NCBI RefSeq assembly: GCF_029227915.1
Contig: NC_079877.1
Location: 7,256,001 to 7,320,000, forward strand
Source: Hydractinia symbiolongicarpus
Taxonomy: Eukaryota > Cnidaria > Hydrozoa > Anthoathecata > Hydractiniidae
Length of the DNA stretch: 64,000 nt
Direction: 5' to 3'
Below the pieces are notes generated by a model. It ran no database searches. It was not told the DNA's origin and worked only from the letters and a program-made list of their open reading frames with translations. The position numbers and the translations under genes are program-made. This document shows, piece after piece, positions 1 to 13,100 of the stretch (positions are counted from its first letter, which is position 1; every line of letters starts with the position of its first letter).

Positions 1-260
1 CTTATAAATGTGATTAATGCGCCAATTGGTCTCCAAGGAATAAAATTCTTCTGAATTTGACATGATTGCTGGAATTCAGCGGTTACATTAGGCTCTGCGG
101 TAGCGCTTTATTTAAATATTTAGATAAATAAGATTTTCTTACTGAGGGACCAATCCTGGCCGTTAGCACGCGATGAAGAAATAAAGACATTCTCAAAAAC
201 TACATTTCATTGATTTCTTGGCGGTATAATTCCGTTTGAGTTACAACGGTTGCGTCACAT

Positions 261-280
261 ATTCGTACCAACATGTATTT
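261..280 (+). other. Most conserved monomer box (first instance)
   Basis: attcgtaccaacatgtattt, preceded by gcgtcacat, is the least variable stretch across all subfamilies. Departures are rare: cgtaccaacaag in some D copies, cgtgccaac at 27.2 and 28.7 kb, cgtacgaac near 42.8 kb, cgtaccatcatg near 51.4 and 54.4 kb, and a deletion at 15640. One instance is annotated; the box recurs about every 372 bp. A protein-binding role is inference only. Confidence 0.6.
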
Positions 281-937
281 AGCGAAAGTATTCGGATATT
301 ACTAGGTTGCATCGCTTTTAACTGGGAAACGTTTAACTGTGCGACTTAATTGAACTGATTTTGAACTTTGACCTTATAAATGTTATAAGTGAGACAATTG
401 GACACCAAGAAATACCATTCTTCTTAATTTGACAAGCTTGCTGGAACTCACCGATTACACAGGGCTCTGTGGTAACGCTTTATTAAAAATTAAGATAAAT
501 AAGTCATTTGGTACTGTGGGACCAATCCTAGCCGTTATCGCGCGCTGAAGAAATGGAAACAGTTTCAAAAACTACATTTCAATGACTTTCTAACGGTGTC
601 AATCCGTTTGAGTTAGAACGGTTGCGTCACATAATCGTACCAACATGTATTTAGTGATTTTCTTCCGATATTACTAAGTTGTATCGCTTTCAACAGAGAA
701 ACGATTGACTGTGGGACTTAATTGAACTGATTTTGGACTTTGACCTTATAAATATGATACATGAGTCATTTTAACTATTAGAAATGATATTCTTCTTAAT
801 TTGACATGATTGCTGGAACGCAGCGATTACACTGGGCGCTGTGGTAAGGCTTTATTTAAAAATTAAGATAAATAAGTCATTTTTTACTGCGGGACCAATC
901 CTAGCCGTTATCGCGCGCTGAAGAAATGGAGACAGTT

Positions 938-977
938 TCTAAAACTAAATATCTTTGATTTTCTAACTAAATTTAGT
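938..977. repeat. 40-bp internal duplication in a D monomer
   Basis: The segment tctaaaactaaat..gattttctaac is present twice, 39 bp apart (starts 938 and 977), joined by taaatttag. This lengthens the monomer to 412 bp. The same insert sits at 2466 and 3622, so it arose before the HOR was amplified. Confidence 0.9.
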
Positions 978-1528
978 CTAAAACTAAATTTCATTGATTT
1001 TCTAACGGTGTCAATCCGTTTGAGTTACAACGGTTGCGTCACACATTCGTACCAACAAGTATTTAGTGATTTTTTTCCGATATTACTAAGTTGTATCGCT
1101 TTCAACAGTGAAACGATTGACTGTGGGACTTAATTAAACTAATTTTGGACTTTGACCTTATCAATGTGTGAAATGAGTCATTTTGACTACAAGAAATGAT
1201 ATTCTTCTTAATTTGACATGATTGCCGGAACTCAGCGATTACACTGGACCCTGTGGTAGCGATTCATTTAAAAATTTAGATAAATAAGTCATTTTTACTG
1301 TGGGACCAATCCTAGCCGTTAGCGCGCCCTGAAGATATAGAGACAGTTTCAAAAACTTCATTTCATTGACTTTCTAACGGTGTCAATCCGTTTGAGTTAC
1401 AATGGTTGCGTCACATATTCGTACCAACATGTATTTAGTGATTTCCTTCTGATATTAATAAGTTGTATCGCTTTTAACAGTGAAACGATTGACCGTGGGA
1501 ATTATTTCAACTGATTCTGGACTGTGAC

Positions 1529-2684
1529 CTTATAAATGTGATTAATGCGCCAATTGGTCTCCAAGGAATAAAATTCTTCTGAATTTGACATGATTGCTGG
1601 AATTCAGCGGTTACATTAGGCTCTGCGGTAGCGCTTTATTTAAATATTTAGATAAATAAGATTTTCTTACTGAGGGACCAATCCTGGCCGTTAGCACGCG
1701 ATGAAGAAATAAAGACATTCTCAAAAACTACATTTCATTGATTTCTTGGCGGTATAATTCCGTTTGAGTTACAACGGTTGCGTCACATATTCGTACCAAC
1801 ATGTATTTAGCGAAAGTATTCGGATATTACTAGGTTGCATCGCTTTTAACTGGGAAACGTTTAACTGTGCGACTTAATTGAACTGATTTTGAACTTTGAC
1901 CTTATAAATGTTATAAGTGAGACAATTGGACACCAAGAAATACCATTCTTCTTAATTTGACAAGATTGCTGGAACTCACCGATTGCACAGGGCTCTGTGG
2001 TAACGCTTTATTAAAAATTAAGATAAATAAGTCATTTGGTACTGTGGGACCAATCCTAGCCGTTATCGCGCGCTGAAGAAATGGAAACAGTTTCAAAAAC
2101 TACATTTCAATGACTTTCTAACGGTGTCAATCCGTTTGAGTTAGAACGGTTGCGTCACATAATCGTACCAACATGTATTTAGTGATTTTCTTCCGATATT
2201 ACTAAGTTGTATCGCTTTCAACAGAGAAACGATTGACTGTGGGACTTAATTGAACTGATTTTGGACTTTGACCTTATAAATATGATACATGAGTCATTTT
2301 AACTACAAGAAATGATATTCTTCTTAATTTGACATGATTGCTGGAACGCAGCGATTACACTGGGCGCTGTGGTAAGGCTTTATTTAAAAATTAAGATAAA
2401 TAAGTCATTTTTTACTGCGGGACCAATCCTAGCCGTTATCGCGCGCTGAAGAAATGGAGACAGTTTCTAAAACTAAATATCTTTGATTTTCTAACTAAAT
2501 TTAGTCTAAAACTAAATTTCATTGATTTTCTAACGGTGTCAATCCGTTTGAGTTACAACGGTTGCGTCACACATTCGTACCAACAAGTATTTAGTGATTT
2601 TTTTCCGATATTACTAAGTTGTATCGCTTTCAACAGTGAAACGATTGACTGTGGGAATTATTTCAACTGATTCTGGACTGTGAC
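1529..2684. repeat. HOR unit 2: shortened to three monomers, 1156 bp
   Basis: Monomers start at 1529 (A), 1901 (B) and 2273 (D with insert). They copy unit 1 almost base for base, but the third monomer ends with the tail of the fourth (gtgggaattatttcaactg). One monomer length has been lost by exchange between adjacent D monomers. A point difference from unit 1 is caagattgctgg here against caagcttgctgg in units 1 and 3. Confidence 0.93.
2466..2505. repeat. 40-bp internal duplication, HOR copy 2
   Basis: Same duplicated tctaaaactaaat..ttttctaac block as at 938. It is carried in the D/D hybrid monomer 2273-2684. Confidence 0.9.
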
Positions 2685-4212
2685 CTTATAAATGTGATTA
2701 ATGCGCCAATTGGTCTCCAAGGAATAAAATTCTTCTGAATTTGACATGATTGCTGGAATTCAGCGGTTACATTAGGCTCTGCGGTAGCGCTTTATTTAAA
2801 TATTTAGATAAATAAGATTTTCTTACTGAGGGACCAATCCTGGCCGTTAGCACGCGATGAAGAAATAAAGACATTCTCAAAAACTACATTTCATTGATTT
2901 CTTGGCGGTATAATTCCGTTTGAGTTACAACGGTTGCGTCACATATTCGTACCAACATGTATTTAGCGAAAGTATTCGGATATTACTAGGTTGCATCGCT
3001 TTTAACTGGGAAACGTTTAACTGTGCGACTTAATTGAACTGATTTTGAACTTTGACCTTATAAATGTTATAAGTGAGACAATTGGACACCAAGAAATACC
3101 ATTCTTCTTAATTTGACAAGCTTGCTGGAACTCACCGATTACACAGGGCTCTGTGGTAACGCTTTATTAAAAATTAAGATAAATAAGTCATTTGGTACTG
3201 TGGGACCAATCCTAGCCGTTATCGCGCGCTGAAGAAATGGAAACAGTTTCAAAAACTACATTTCAATGACTTTCTAACGGTGTCAATCCGTTTGAGTTAG
3301 AACGGTTGCGTCACATAATCGTACCAACATGTATTTAGTGATTTTCTTCCGATATTACTAAGTTGTATCGCTTTCAACAGAGAAACGATTGACTGTGGGA
3401 CTTAATTGAACTGATTTTGGACTTTGACCTTATAAATATGATACATGAGTCATTTTAACTACAAGAAATGATATTCTTCTTAATTTGACATGATTGCTGG
3501 AACGCAGCGATTACACTGGGCGCTGTGGTAAGACTTTATTTAAAAATTAAGATAAATAAGTCATTTTTTACTGCGGGACCAATCCTAGCCGTTATCGCGC
3601 GCTGAAGAAATGGAGACAGTTTCTAAAACTAAATATCTTTGATTTTCTAACTAAATTTAGTCTAAAACTAAATTTCATTGATTTTCTAACGGTGTCAATC
3701 CGTTTGAGTTACAACGGTTGCGTCACACATTCGTACCAACAAGTATTTAGTGATTTTTTTCCGATATTACTAAGTTGTATCGCTTTCAACAGTGAAACGA
3801 TTGACTGTGGGACTTAATTAAACTAATTTTGGACTTTGACCTTATCAATGTGTGAAATGAGTCATTTTGACTACAAGAAATGATATTCTTCTTAATTTGA
3901 CATGATTGCCGGAACTCAGCGATTACACTGGACCCTGTGGTAGCGATTCATTTAAAAATTTAGATAAATAAGTCATTTTTACTGTGGGACCAATCCTAGC
4001 CGTTAGCGCGCCCTGAAGATATAGAGACAGTTTCAAAAACTTCATTTCATTGACTTTCTAACGGTGTCAATTCGTTTGAGTTAGAACGGTTGCGTCACAT
4101 AATCGTACCAACATTTATTTAGTGATTTCCTTCCGATAATACTAAGTTGTATCGCTTTCAACAGTGAAACGATTGACTGTGGGACTTAGTTGAACTGATT
4201 TTAGACTTTGAC
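2685..4212. repeat. HOR unit 3: four monomers, 1528 bp
   Basis: Monomers start at 2685 (A), 3057 (B), 3429 (D with insert) and 3841 (D, opening cttatcaatgtgtg). It matches unit 1 nearly exactly through 3429-4060. The last 150 bp then switch to a different D tail (agttagaacggttgcgtcac, gacttagttgaac), which continues into the next domain. That switch marks the edge of this HOR domain. Confidence 0.93.
3622..3661. repeat. 40-bp internal duplication, HOR copy 3
   Basis: Same insert as at 938 and 2466, inside monomer 3429-3840. No other monomer in the window has it. Confidence 0.9.
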
Positions 4213-4746
4213 CTTATAAATGTGATAAATGAGTCATTTTGACTACAAGAAATGACATTCTTCTTAGTTTGACATGGTTGATGGAACTCACCGATTACAC
4301 TGGGCGCTGTGGTAACGCTTTATTTAAAAATTTAGATAAATAAGTCATTTTGTACTGTGGGACCAATCCTAGCCGTTAGCACGCGTTGAATAAATAAGAA
4401 CAGTTTCAAAGACTACATTTTATTGACTTTCTGACGGTATAAATCCGTTTGAGTTACAACGGTTGCGTCACATATTCGTACCAACAAGTATTTAGTGATA
4501 ATATTCGGATGTTACTAGGTTGTATCGCTTTCAACAGTGAAACGATTGACTGTGGGACTTAATTGAATTGATTTTGGACTTTTACCTTATAAATGTAATC
4601 AATGAGTCATTTTGACTACAAGAAATGATATTCTTCTTAATTTGACCTGATTGCCGGAACTCAGCGATTACACTGACCATGTGGTAGCGATTCATTTAAA
4701 AATTTAGATAAATACGTCATTTTTACTGTGGTACCAATCCTAGCCG

Positions 4747-4760
4747 TTAGCGCGCGCTAA
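4747..4760. other. 14-bp perfect palindrome with alternating GC core (first instance)
   Basis: ttagcgcgcgctaa is its own reverse complement and holds a run of alternating G and C. Other full copies are at 8475, 14066, 19255, 20373, 31547, 36764, 39372 and 43846. Many more monomers keep the 10-bp core agcgcgcgct with gaag after it. Confidence 0.85.
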
Positions 4761-7204
4761 AGATATAGAGACAGTTTCAAAAACTCCATTTCATTGACTT
4801 TCTAACGGTGTCAATCCGTTTGAGTTAGAACGGTTGCGTCACATAATCGTACCAACATGTATTTAGCGATTTCCTTCCGATAATACTAAGTTGTATCGCT
4901 TTCAGCAGTGAAACGATTGACTGTAGGACTTAGTTGAACTGATTTTAGACTTTGACCTTTTAAATGTGATAAATGAGTCATTTTGACTACAAGAAATGAC
5001 ATTCTTCTTAGTTTGACATGATTGCTGGAACTCAGCGATTACACTGGGCGCTGTGGTAACGCTTTATTTAAAAATTAAGATAAATAAGTCATTTTTTACT
5101 GCGGGACCAATCCTAGCCGTTATCGCGCGCTGAAGAAATAGAGACAGTTTCCAAAACTAAATTTCTTTGATTTTCTAACGGTGTCAATCCGTTTGAGTTA
5201 CAACGATTGCGTCACACATTCGTACCAACATGTATTTAGTGATTTTTTTCCGATATTACTAAGTTGTATCGCTTTCAACAGCGAAACGATTGACTGTGGG
5301 ACTTAATTAAACTGATTTTGGACTTTGACCTTATAAATCTGATAAATGAGTCATTTTGACTACAAGAAATGATATTCTTCTTAATTTGACATGATTGCTG
5401 GAACTCAGCGATTACACTCGGCGCTGTGGTAAGGCCTTATTTAAAAATTAAGATAAATAAGTCATTTTTTATTGTGCGACCAATCCTAGCCGTTATCGCG
5501 CGCTGAAGAAACAGAGACAGTTTCCTAAACTAAATTTCATTGATTTTCTAATGGTGTCAATCCGTTTGAGTTACAACGGTTGCGTCACACATTCGTACCA
5601 ACATGTATTTAGTGATTTTTTTCCGATAGTACTAAGTTGTATCGCTTTCAACAGTGAAACGATTGACTGTGGGACTTAATTGAACTGATTTTGGACTTTG
5701 ACCTTATAAATGTGATAAGTGAGTCATTTTGACTACAAGAAATGATATTCTTCTTAATTTGACATGATTGCTGGAACTCAGCGATTACACTGGGTGCTGT
5801 GGTAAAGCTTTATTTAAAAATTAAGATAAATAAGTCAATTTTTACTGTGGGACCAGACCTAGCCGTTATCACGCGCTGAAGAAATAAAGACAGTTTCTAA
5901 AACTAAATTTCATTGATTTTCTAACGGTGTCAGTCCGTTTGAGTTACAACGGTTGCGTCACACATTCGTACCAACAAGTATTTAGTGATTTTTTTCCGAT
6001 ATTACTAAGTTGTATCGCTTTCAACAGTGAAACGATTGACTGTGGGACTTAATTAAACTGATTTTGGACTTTGACCTTATAAATGTGATAAATGAGTCAT
6101 TTTGACTACAAGAAATGATATTCTTCTTAATTTGACATGATTGCCGGAACTCAGCGATTACACTGGACCCTGTGGTAGCGATTCATTTAAAAATTTAGAT
6201 AAATAAGTCATTTTTACTGTGGGACCAATCCTAGCCGTTATCGCGCGCTGAAGAAAGAGAGACAGTTTCCTAAACTAAATTTCATTGATTTTCTAATGGT
6301 GTCAATCCGTTTGAGTTACAACGGTTGCGTCACACATTCGTACCAACATGTATTTAGTGATATTGTTCCGATATTACTAAGTTGTATCGCTTTCAAGAGT
6401 GAAACGATTGACTGTGGGACTTAATTGAACTGATTTTGAACTTTGACCTTATAAATGTGATAAATGTGTCATTTTGACTACAAGAAATGATATTCTTCTT
6501 AATTTGACATGATTGCTGGAACTCAGCGATTACACTGGGTGCTGTGGTAAAGCTTTATTTAAAAATTAAGATAAATAAGTCAATTTTTACTGTGGGACCA
6601 GACCTAGCCGTTATCGCGCGCTGAAGAAATAGAGACAGTTTCTAAAACTAAATTCCATTGATTTTCTAACGGTGTCAATCCGTTTGAGTTACAACGGTTG
6701 CGTCACACATTCGTACCAACAAGTATTTAGTGATTTTTTTCCGATATTACTAAGTTGTATCGCTTTCAACAGTGAAACGATTGACTGTGGAACTTAATTA
6801 AACTGGTTTTTGACTTTGACCTTATAAATGTGATAAATGAGTCATTTTAACTACAAGAAATGACATTCTTCTTAGTTTGACATGGTTGATGGAACTCACC
6901 GATTACACTGGGCGCTGTGGTAACGCTTTATTTAAAAATTTAGATAAATAAGTCATTTTGTACTGTGGGACCAATCCTAGCCCTTAGCACGCACTGAATA
7001 AATAAGAACAGTTTCAAAGACTACATTTCATTGACTTTCTGACGGTATAAATCCGTTTGAGTTACAACGGTTGCGTCACATATTCGTACCAACAAGTATT
7101 TAGTGATAATATTCGGATGTTACTAGGTTGTATCGCTTTCAACAGTGAAACGATTGACTGTGGGACTTAATTGAACTGATTTTGGACTTTTACCTTATAA
7201 ATGT

Positions 7205-7332
7205 GATAAATGAGTCATTTTGACTACAAGAAATGACATTCTTCTTAGTTTGACATCATTGATGGAACTCACCGATTACACTGGGCGCTGTGGTAACGCT
7301 TAATTTAAAAATTTAGATAAATAAGTCATTTT
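7205..7332. repeat. Internal repeat within the D monomer (example)
   Basis: gataaatgagtcatttt at 7205-7221 and gataaataagtcatttt at 7316-7332 differ at one base out of 17 and are 111 bp apart in one monomer. The pair is present in most D monomers. In C and C' monomers the first copy reads ataaatgggcc or ataaatgagcc, and in A and B it is more diverged. Confidence 0.8.
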
Positions 7333-10178
7333 GTAGTGTGGGACAAATCCTAGCCGTTATCGCGCGCTGAAGAAATAGAGACAGTTTCCAAAACTAAATT
7401 TCATTGATTTTCTAACGGTGTCAATCCGTTTGAGTTACAACGGTTGCGTCACACATTCGTACCAACATGTATTTAGTTATTTTTTTCCGATATTACAAAG
7501 TTGTATCGCTTTCAACAGTGAAACGATTGACTGTGGGACTTAATTGAACTGATTTTGGACTTTGACGTTATAAATGTGATAAATGAGTCATTTTGACTAC
7601 AAGAAATGATATTCTTCTTAATTTGACATGATTGCTGGAACTCAGCGATTACACTGGGCGCTGTGGTAAGGCTTTATTTAAAAATTAAGATAAATAAGTC
7701 ATTTTTATACTGCTGGACCAATCCTAGCCGTTATCGCGCGCTGAAGAAATAGAGACAGTTTCTAAAACTAAATTTCTTTGATTTTCTAACGGTGTCAATC
7801 CGTTTGAGTTACAACGGTTGCGTCACACATTCGTACCAACATGTATTTAGTGATTTTTTTCCGATATTACAAAGTTGTATCGCTTTCAACAGTGAAACGA
7901 TTGACTGTGGGACTTAATTGAACTGATTTTAGACTTTGACCTTATAAATCTGATAAATGAGTCATTTTGACTACAAGAAATGATATTCTTTTTAATTTGA
8001 CATGATTCCTGGAACTCAGCGATTACACTGGGCGCTGTGGTAAGGCCTTATTTAAAAATTAAGATAAATAAGTCATTTTTTATTGTGGGACCAATCATAG
8101 CCGTTAGCACGCGCTGAATAAATAAGAACAGTTTCAAAGACTACATTTCATTGACTTTCTGACGGTATAAATCCGTTTGAGTTACAACGGTTGCGTAACA
8201 TATTCGTACCAACAAGTATTTAGTGATAATATTCGGATGTTACTAGGTTGTATCGCTTTCAACAGTGAAACGATTGACTGTGGGACGTATTTGAACTGAT
8301 TTTGGACTTTTACCTTATAAATGTGATCAATGAGTCATTTTGACTACAAGAAATGATATTCTTCTTAATTTGACCTGATTGCCGGAACGCAGCGATTACA
8401 CTGACCATGTGGTAGCAATTCATTTAAAAATTTAGATCAATAAGTCATTTTTACTGTGGTACCAATCCTAGCCGTTAGCGCGCGCTAAAGATATAGAGAC
8501 AGTTTCAAAAACTCCATTTCATTGACTTTCTAACGGTGTCAATCCGTTTGAGTTAGAACGGTTGCGTCACATAATCGTACCAACATGTATTTAGCGATTT
8601 CCTTCCGATAATACTAAGTTGTATCGCTTTCAACAGTGAAACGATTGACTGTGGGACTTAGTTGAACTGATTTTAGACTTTGACCTTATAAATGTGATAA
8701 ATGAGTCATTTTGACTACAAGAAATGACATTCTTCTTAGTTTGACATGATTGATGGAACTCACCGATTACACTGGGCGCTGTGGTAACGCTTTATTTAAA
8801 AATTTAGATAAATAAGTCATTTTGTACTGTGGGACAAATCCTAGCCGTTATCGCGCGCTGAAGAAATAGAGACAGTTTCCAAAACTAAATTTAATTGATT
8901 TTCTAACGGTGTCAATCCGTTTGAGTTACAACGGTTGCGTCACACATTCGTACCAACATGTATTTAGTTATTTTTTTCCGATATTACAAAGTTGTATTGC
9001 TTTCAACAGTGAAACGATTGACTGTGGGACTTAATTGAACTGATTTTGGACTTTGACGTTATAAATGTGATAAATGAGTCATTTTGACTACAAGAAATGA
9101 TATTCTTCTGAATTTGACATGATTGCTGGAACTCAGCGATTACACTGGGCGCTGTGGTAAGGCTTTATTTAAAAATTAGGATAAATAAGTCAATTTTTAT
9201 TGTGGGACCAATCCTAGCCGTTATCGCGCGCTGAAGAAATAGACACAGTTTCTAAAACTAAATTTCATTGATTTTCTAACGGTGTCAATCCGTTTGAGTT
9301 ACAACGGTTGCGTCACACATTCGTACCAACATGTATTTAGTTTTTTTTTTCCGATATTACAAAGTTGTATCGCTTTCAACAGTGAAACGATTGACTGTGG
9401 GAATTATTTGAAATGATTCAGGTCTCTGACCTTATAAATGTTATAAGTGAGACAATTGGACTCCAAGAAATAACATTCTTCTTAATTTGACATGATTGCT
9501 GGAACTCAGCGATTACACTGGGCGCTGTGGTAGCGCTTTATTTAAAAATTAAGATGAATAAGTCATTTTTTACTGTGGGACCAATCCTAGCCGTTAGTTT
9601 GCGCTGAAGAAGTAGAGACAGCTTCAAAAAGTACATTTCATTGACTTTCTAACGGTGTCAATCCGTTTGAGTTGCAACGGTTGGGTCACATATTCGTACC
9701 AACATGTATTTTTAGTGATTTCCTTTCGATAATACTAAGTTGTATCGCTTTCAACAGTGAAACGATTGACTGTGGGACTTAGTTGAACTGATTTTAGACT
9801 TTGACCTTATAAATGTGATAAATGAGTCATTTTGACTACAAGAAATGACATTCTTCTTAGTTTGACATGATTGATGGAACTCAGCGATTACACTGGGCGC
9901 TGTGGTAGCGCTTTGTTTAAGAGTTAAGATAAATAAGTCATTTATTGCTGTGGAAACAATCCTAGCCGTTATCGCACGCCGAAGAAATAGAGACAGTTTC
10001 CAAAACTAAATTTCCTTGATTTTCTAACGGTGTCAATCCGTTTGAGTTACAACGGTTGCGTCACACATTCGTACCAACAAGTATTTAGTGATTTTTTTCC
10101 GATATTACTAAGTTGTATCGCTTTCAACAGTGAAACGATTGACTGTGGTACTTAATTAAACTGATTTTGGACTTTGAC

Positions 10179-13100
10179 CTTATAAATGTGATAAATGAGT
10201 CATTTTGACTACAAGAAATGATATTCTTCTTAATTTGACATGATTGCCGGAACTCAGCGATTACACTGGACCCTGTGGTAGCGATTCATTTAAAAATTTA
10301 GATAAATAAGTCATTTTTACTGTGGGAGCAATCCTAGCCGTTAGCGCGCGCTGAAGATATAGAGACAGTTTCAAAAACTAAATTTCATTGTCTTTCTAAC
10401 GGTGTCAATCCGTTTGAGTTAGAACGGTTGCGTCACATAATCGTACCAACATGTATTTAGTGATTACCTTCCGATAATACTAAGTTGTATCGCTTTCAAC
10501 AGTGAAACGATTGACTGTGGGACTTAGTTGAACTGATTTTAGACTTTGACCTTATAAATGTGATAAATGAGTCATTTTGACTACAAGAAATGACATTCTT
10601 CTTAGTTTGACATGATTGCCGGAACTCAGCGATTACACTGGACCCTGTGGTAGCGATTCATTTAAAAATTTAGATAAATAAGTCATTTTTACTGTGGGAC
10701 CAATCCTAGCCGTTAGCGCGCGCTGAAGATATAGAGACAGTTTCAAAAACTCCATTTCATTGACTTTCTAACGGTGTCAATCCGTTTGAGTTAGAACGGT
10801 TGCGTCACATAATCGTACCAACGTGTATTTAGTGATTTCCTTCCGATAATACTAAGTTGTATCGCTTTCAACAGTGAAACGATTGACTGTGGGACTTAGT
10901 TGAACTGATTTTAGACTTTGACCTTATAAATGTGATAAATGAGTCATTTTGACTACAAGAAATGACATTCTTCTTAGTTTGACATGGTTGATGGAACTCA
11001 CCGATTACACTGGGCGCTGTGGTAACGCTTTATTTAAAAATTTAGATAAATAAGTCATTTTGTACTGTAGGACCAATACTAGCCGTTAGCACGCGCTGGA
11101 TAAATAAGAACAGTTTCAAAGACTACATTTCATTGACTTTCTAACGGTGTCAATCCGTTTAAGTTAGAACGGTTGCGTCACATAATCGTACCAACATGTA
11201 TTTAGCGATTTCCTTCCGATAATACTAAGTTGTATCGCTTTCAACAGTGAAACGATTGACTGTGGGACTTAGTTGAACTGATTTTAGACTTTGACCTTAT
11301 AAATGTGATAAATGAGTCATTTTGACTACAAGAAATGACATTCTTCTTAGTTTGACATGATTGATGGAACTCACCGATTACACTGGGCGCTGTGGTAACG
11401 CTTTATTTAAAAATTTAGATAAATAAGTCATTTTGTACTGTGGGACAAATCCTAGCCGTTATCGCGCGCTGAAGAAATAGAGACAGTTTCCAAAACTAAA
11501 TTTCATTGATTTTCTAACGGTGTCAATCCGTTTGAGTTACAACGGTTGCGTCACACATTCGTACCAACATGTATTTAGTTATTTTTTTCCGATATTACAA
11601 AGTTGTATCGCTTTCAACAGTGGAACGATTAACTGTGGGACTTAGTTGAACTGATTTTAGACTTTGACCTTGTAAATGTGATAAATGAGTCATTTTGACT
11701 ACAAGAAATGACATTCTTCTTAGTTTGACATGGTTGATGGAACTCACCGATTACACTGGGCGCTGTGGTAACGCTTTATTTAAAAATTTAGATAAATAAG
11801 TCATTTTGTACTGTAGGACCAATCCTAGCCGTTAGCACGCGCTGGATAAATAAGAACAGTTTCAAAGACTACATTTCATTGACTTTCTAACGGTGTCAAT
11901 CCGTTTGAGTTAGAACGGTTGCGTCACATAATCGTACCAACATGTATTTAGCGATTTCCTTCCGATAATACTAAGTTGTATCGCTTTCAACAGTGAAACG
12001 ATTGACTGTGGGACTTAGTTGAACTGATTTTAGACTTTGACCTTATAAATGTGATAAATGAGTCATTTTGACTACAAGAAATGACATTCTTCTTAGTTTG
12101 ACATGATTGATGGAACTCACCGATTACACTGGGCGCTGTGGTAACGCTTTATTTAAAAATTTAGATAAATAAGTCATTTTGTACTGTGGGACAAATCCTA
12201 GCCGTTATCGCGCGCTGAAGAAATAGAGACAGTTTCCAAAACTAAATTTCATTGATTTTCTAACGGTGTCATTCCGTTTGAGTTACAACGGTTGCGTCAC
12301 ACATTCGTACCAACATGTATTTAGTTATTTTTTCCGATATTACAAAGTTGTATCGCTTTCAACAGTGAAACGATTGACTGTGGGACTTAATCGAACTGAT
12401 TTTGGACTTTGACGTTATAAATGTGATAAATGAGTCATTTTGACTACAAGAAATGATATTCTTTTGAATTTGACATGATTGCTGGAACTCAGCGATTACA
12501 CTGGGCGCTGTGGTAAGGCTTTATTTAAAAATTAAGATAAATAAGTCAATTTTTATTGTGGGACCAATCCTAGCCGTTATCGCGCGCTGAAGAAATAGAC
12601 ACAGTTTCTAAAACTAAATTTCATTGATTTTCTAAGGGTGTCAATCCGTTTGAGTTACAACGGTTGCGTCACACATTCGTACCAACATGTATTTAGTTAT
12701 TTTTTTCCGATATTACAAAGTTGTATCGCTTTCAACAGTGAAACGATTGACTGTGGGACTTAATTGAACTGATTTTGTACTTTGACGTTATAAATGTGAT
12801 AAATGAGTCATTTTGACTACAAGAAATGATATTCTTCTTAATTTGACATGATTGCTGGAACTCAGCGATTACACTGGGCGCTGTGGTAGCGATTCATTTA
12901 AAAATTTAGATAAATAAGTCATTTTTACTGTGGGAGCAATCCTAGCCGTTAGCGCGCGCTGAAGATATAGAGACAGTTTCAAAAACTAAATTTCATTGTC
13001 TTTCTAACGGTGTCAATCCGTTTGAGTTAGAACGGTTGCGTCACATAATCGTACCAACATGTATTTAGTGATTTCCTTCCGATAATACTAAGTTGTATCG

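Larger units (their letters stand above)
1..1528. repeat. HOR unit 1: four monomers A-B-D(insert)-D, 1528 bp
   Basis: Monomers start at 1 (A), 373 (B), 745 (D with a 40-bp insert, 412 bp) and 1157 (D ending in the A/C-style tail gaattatttcaactgattc). The A copy here is a private variant: ggaataaaattcttctg, tttaaatatttag, actgagggacc and gcacgcgatgaag. It occurs only at 1, 1529 and 2685. The same order returns at 1529 and 2685, which defines a higher-order repeat. Confidence 0.95.
4213..10178. repeat. D-dominated satellite domain, 16 monomers
   Basis: Monomers start at 4213, 4586, 4957, 5330, 5703, 6076, 6448, 6821, 7194, 7567, 7941, 8314, 8685, 9058, 9431 and 9806. Most open with gataaatgagtcatttt. 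The one at 9431 is B-like (gttataagtgagacaattgg), and the one at 9806 has an E-like middle (tttgtttaagagttaag). Order is irregular, but related monomers recur at fixed offsets: 4213 and 6821 (2608 bp, both with ttgatgg and gaataaataagaacag), 5330 and 7941 (2611 bp, both opening ataaatctgataaatg with ggtaaggcc), and 4586 and 8314 (3728 bp, both with gacctgattgccgg). This looks like an older, partly scrambled array. Confidence 0.9.
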
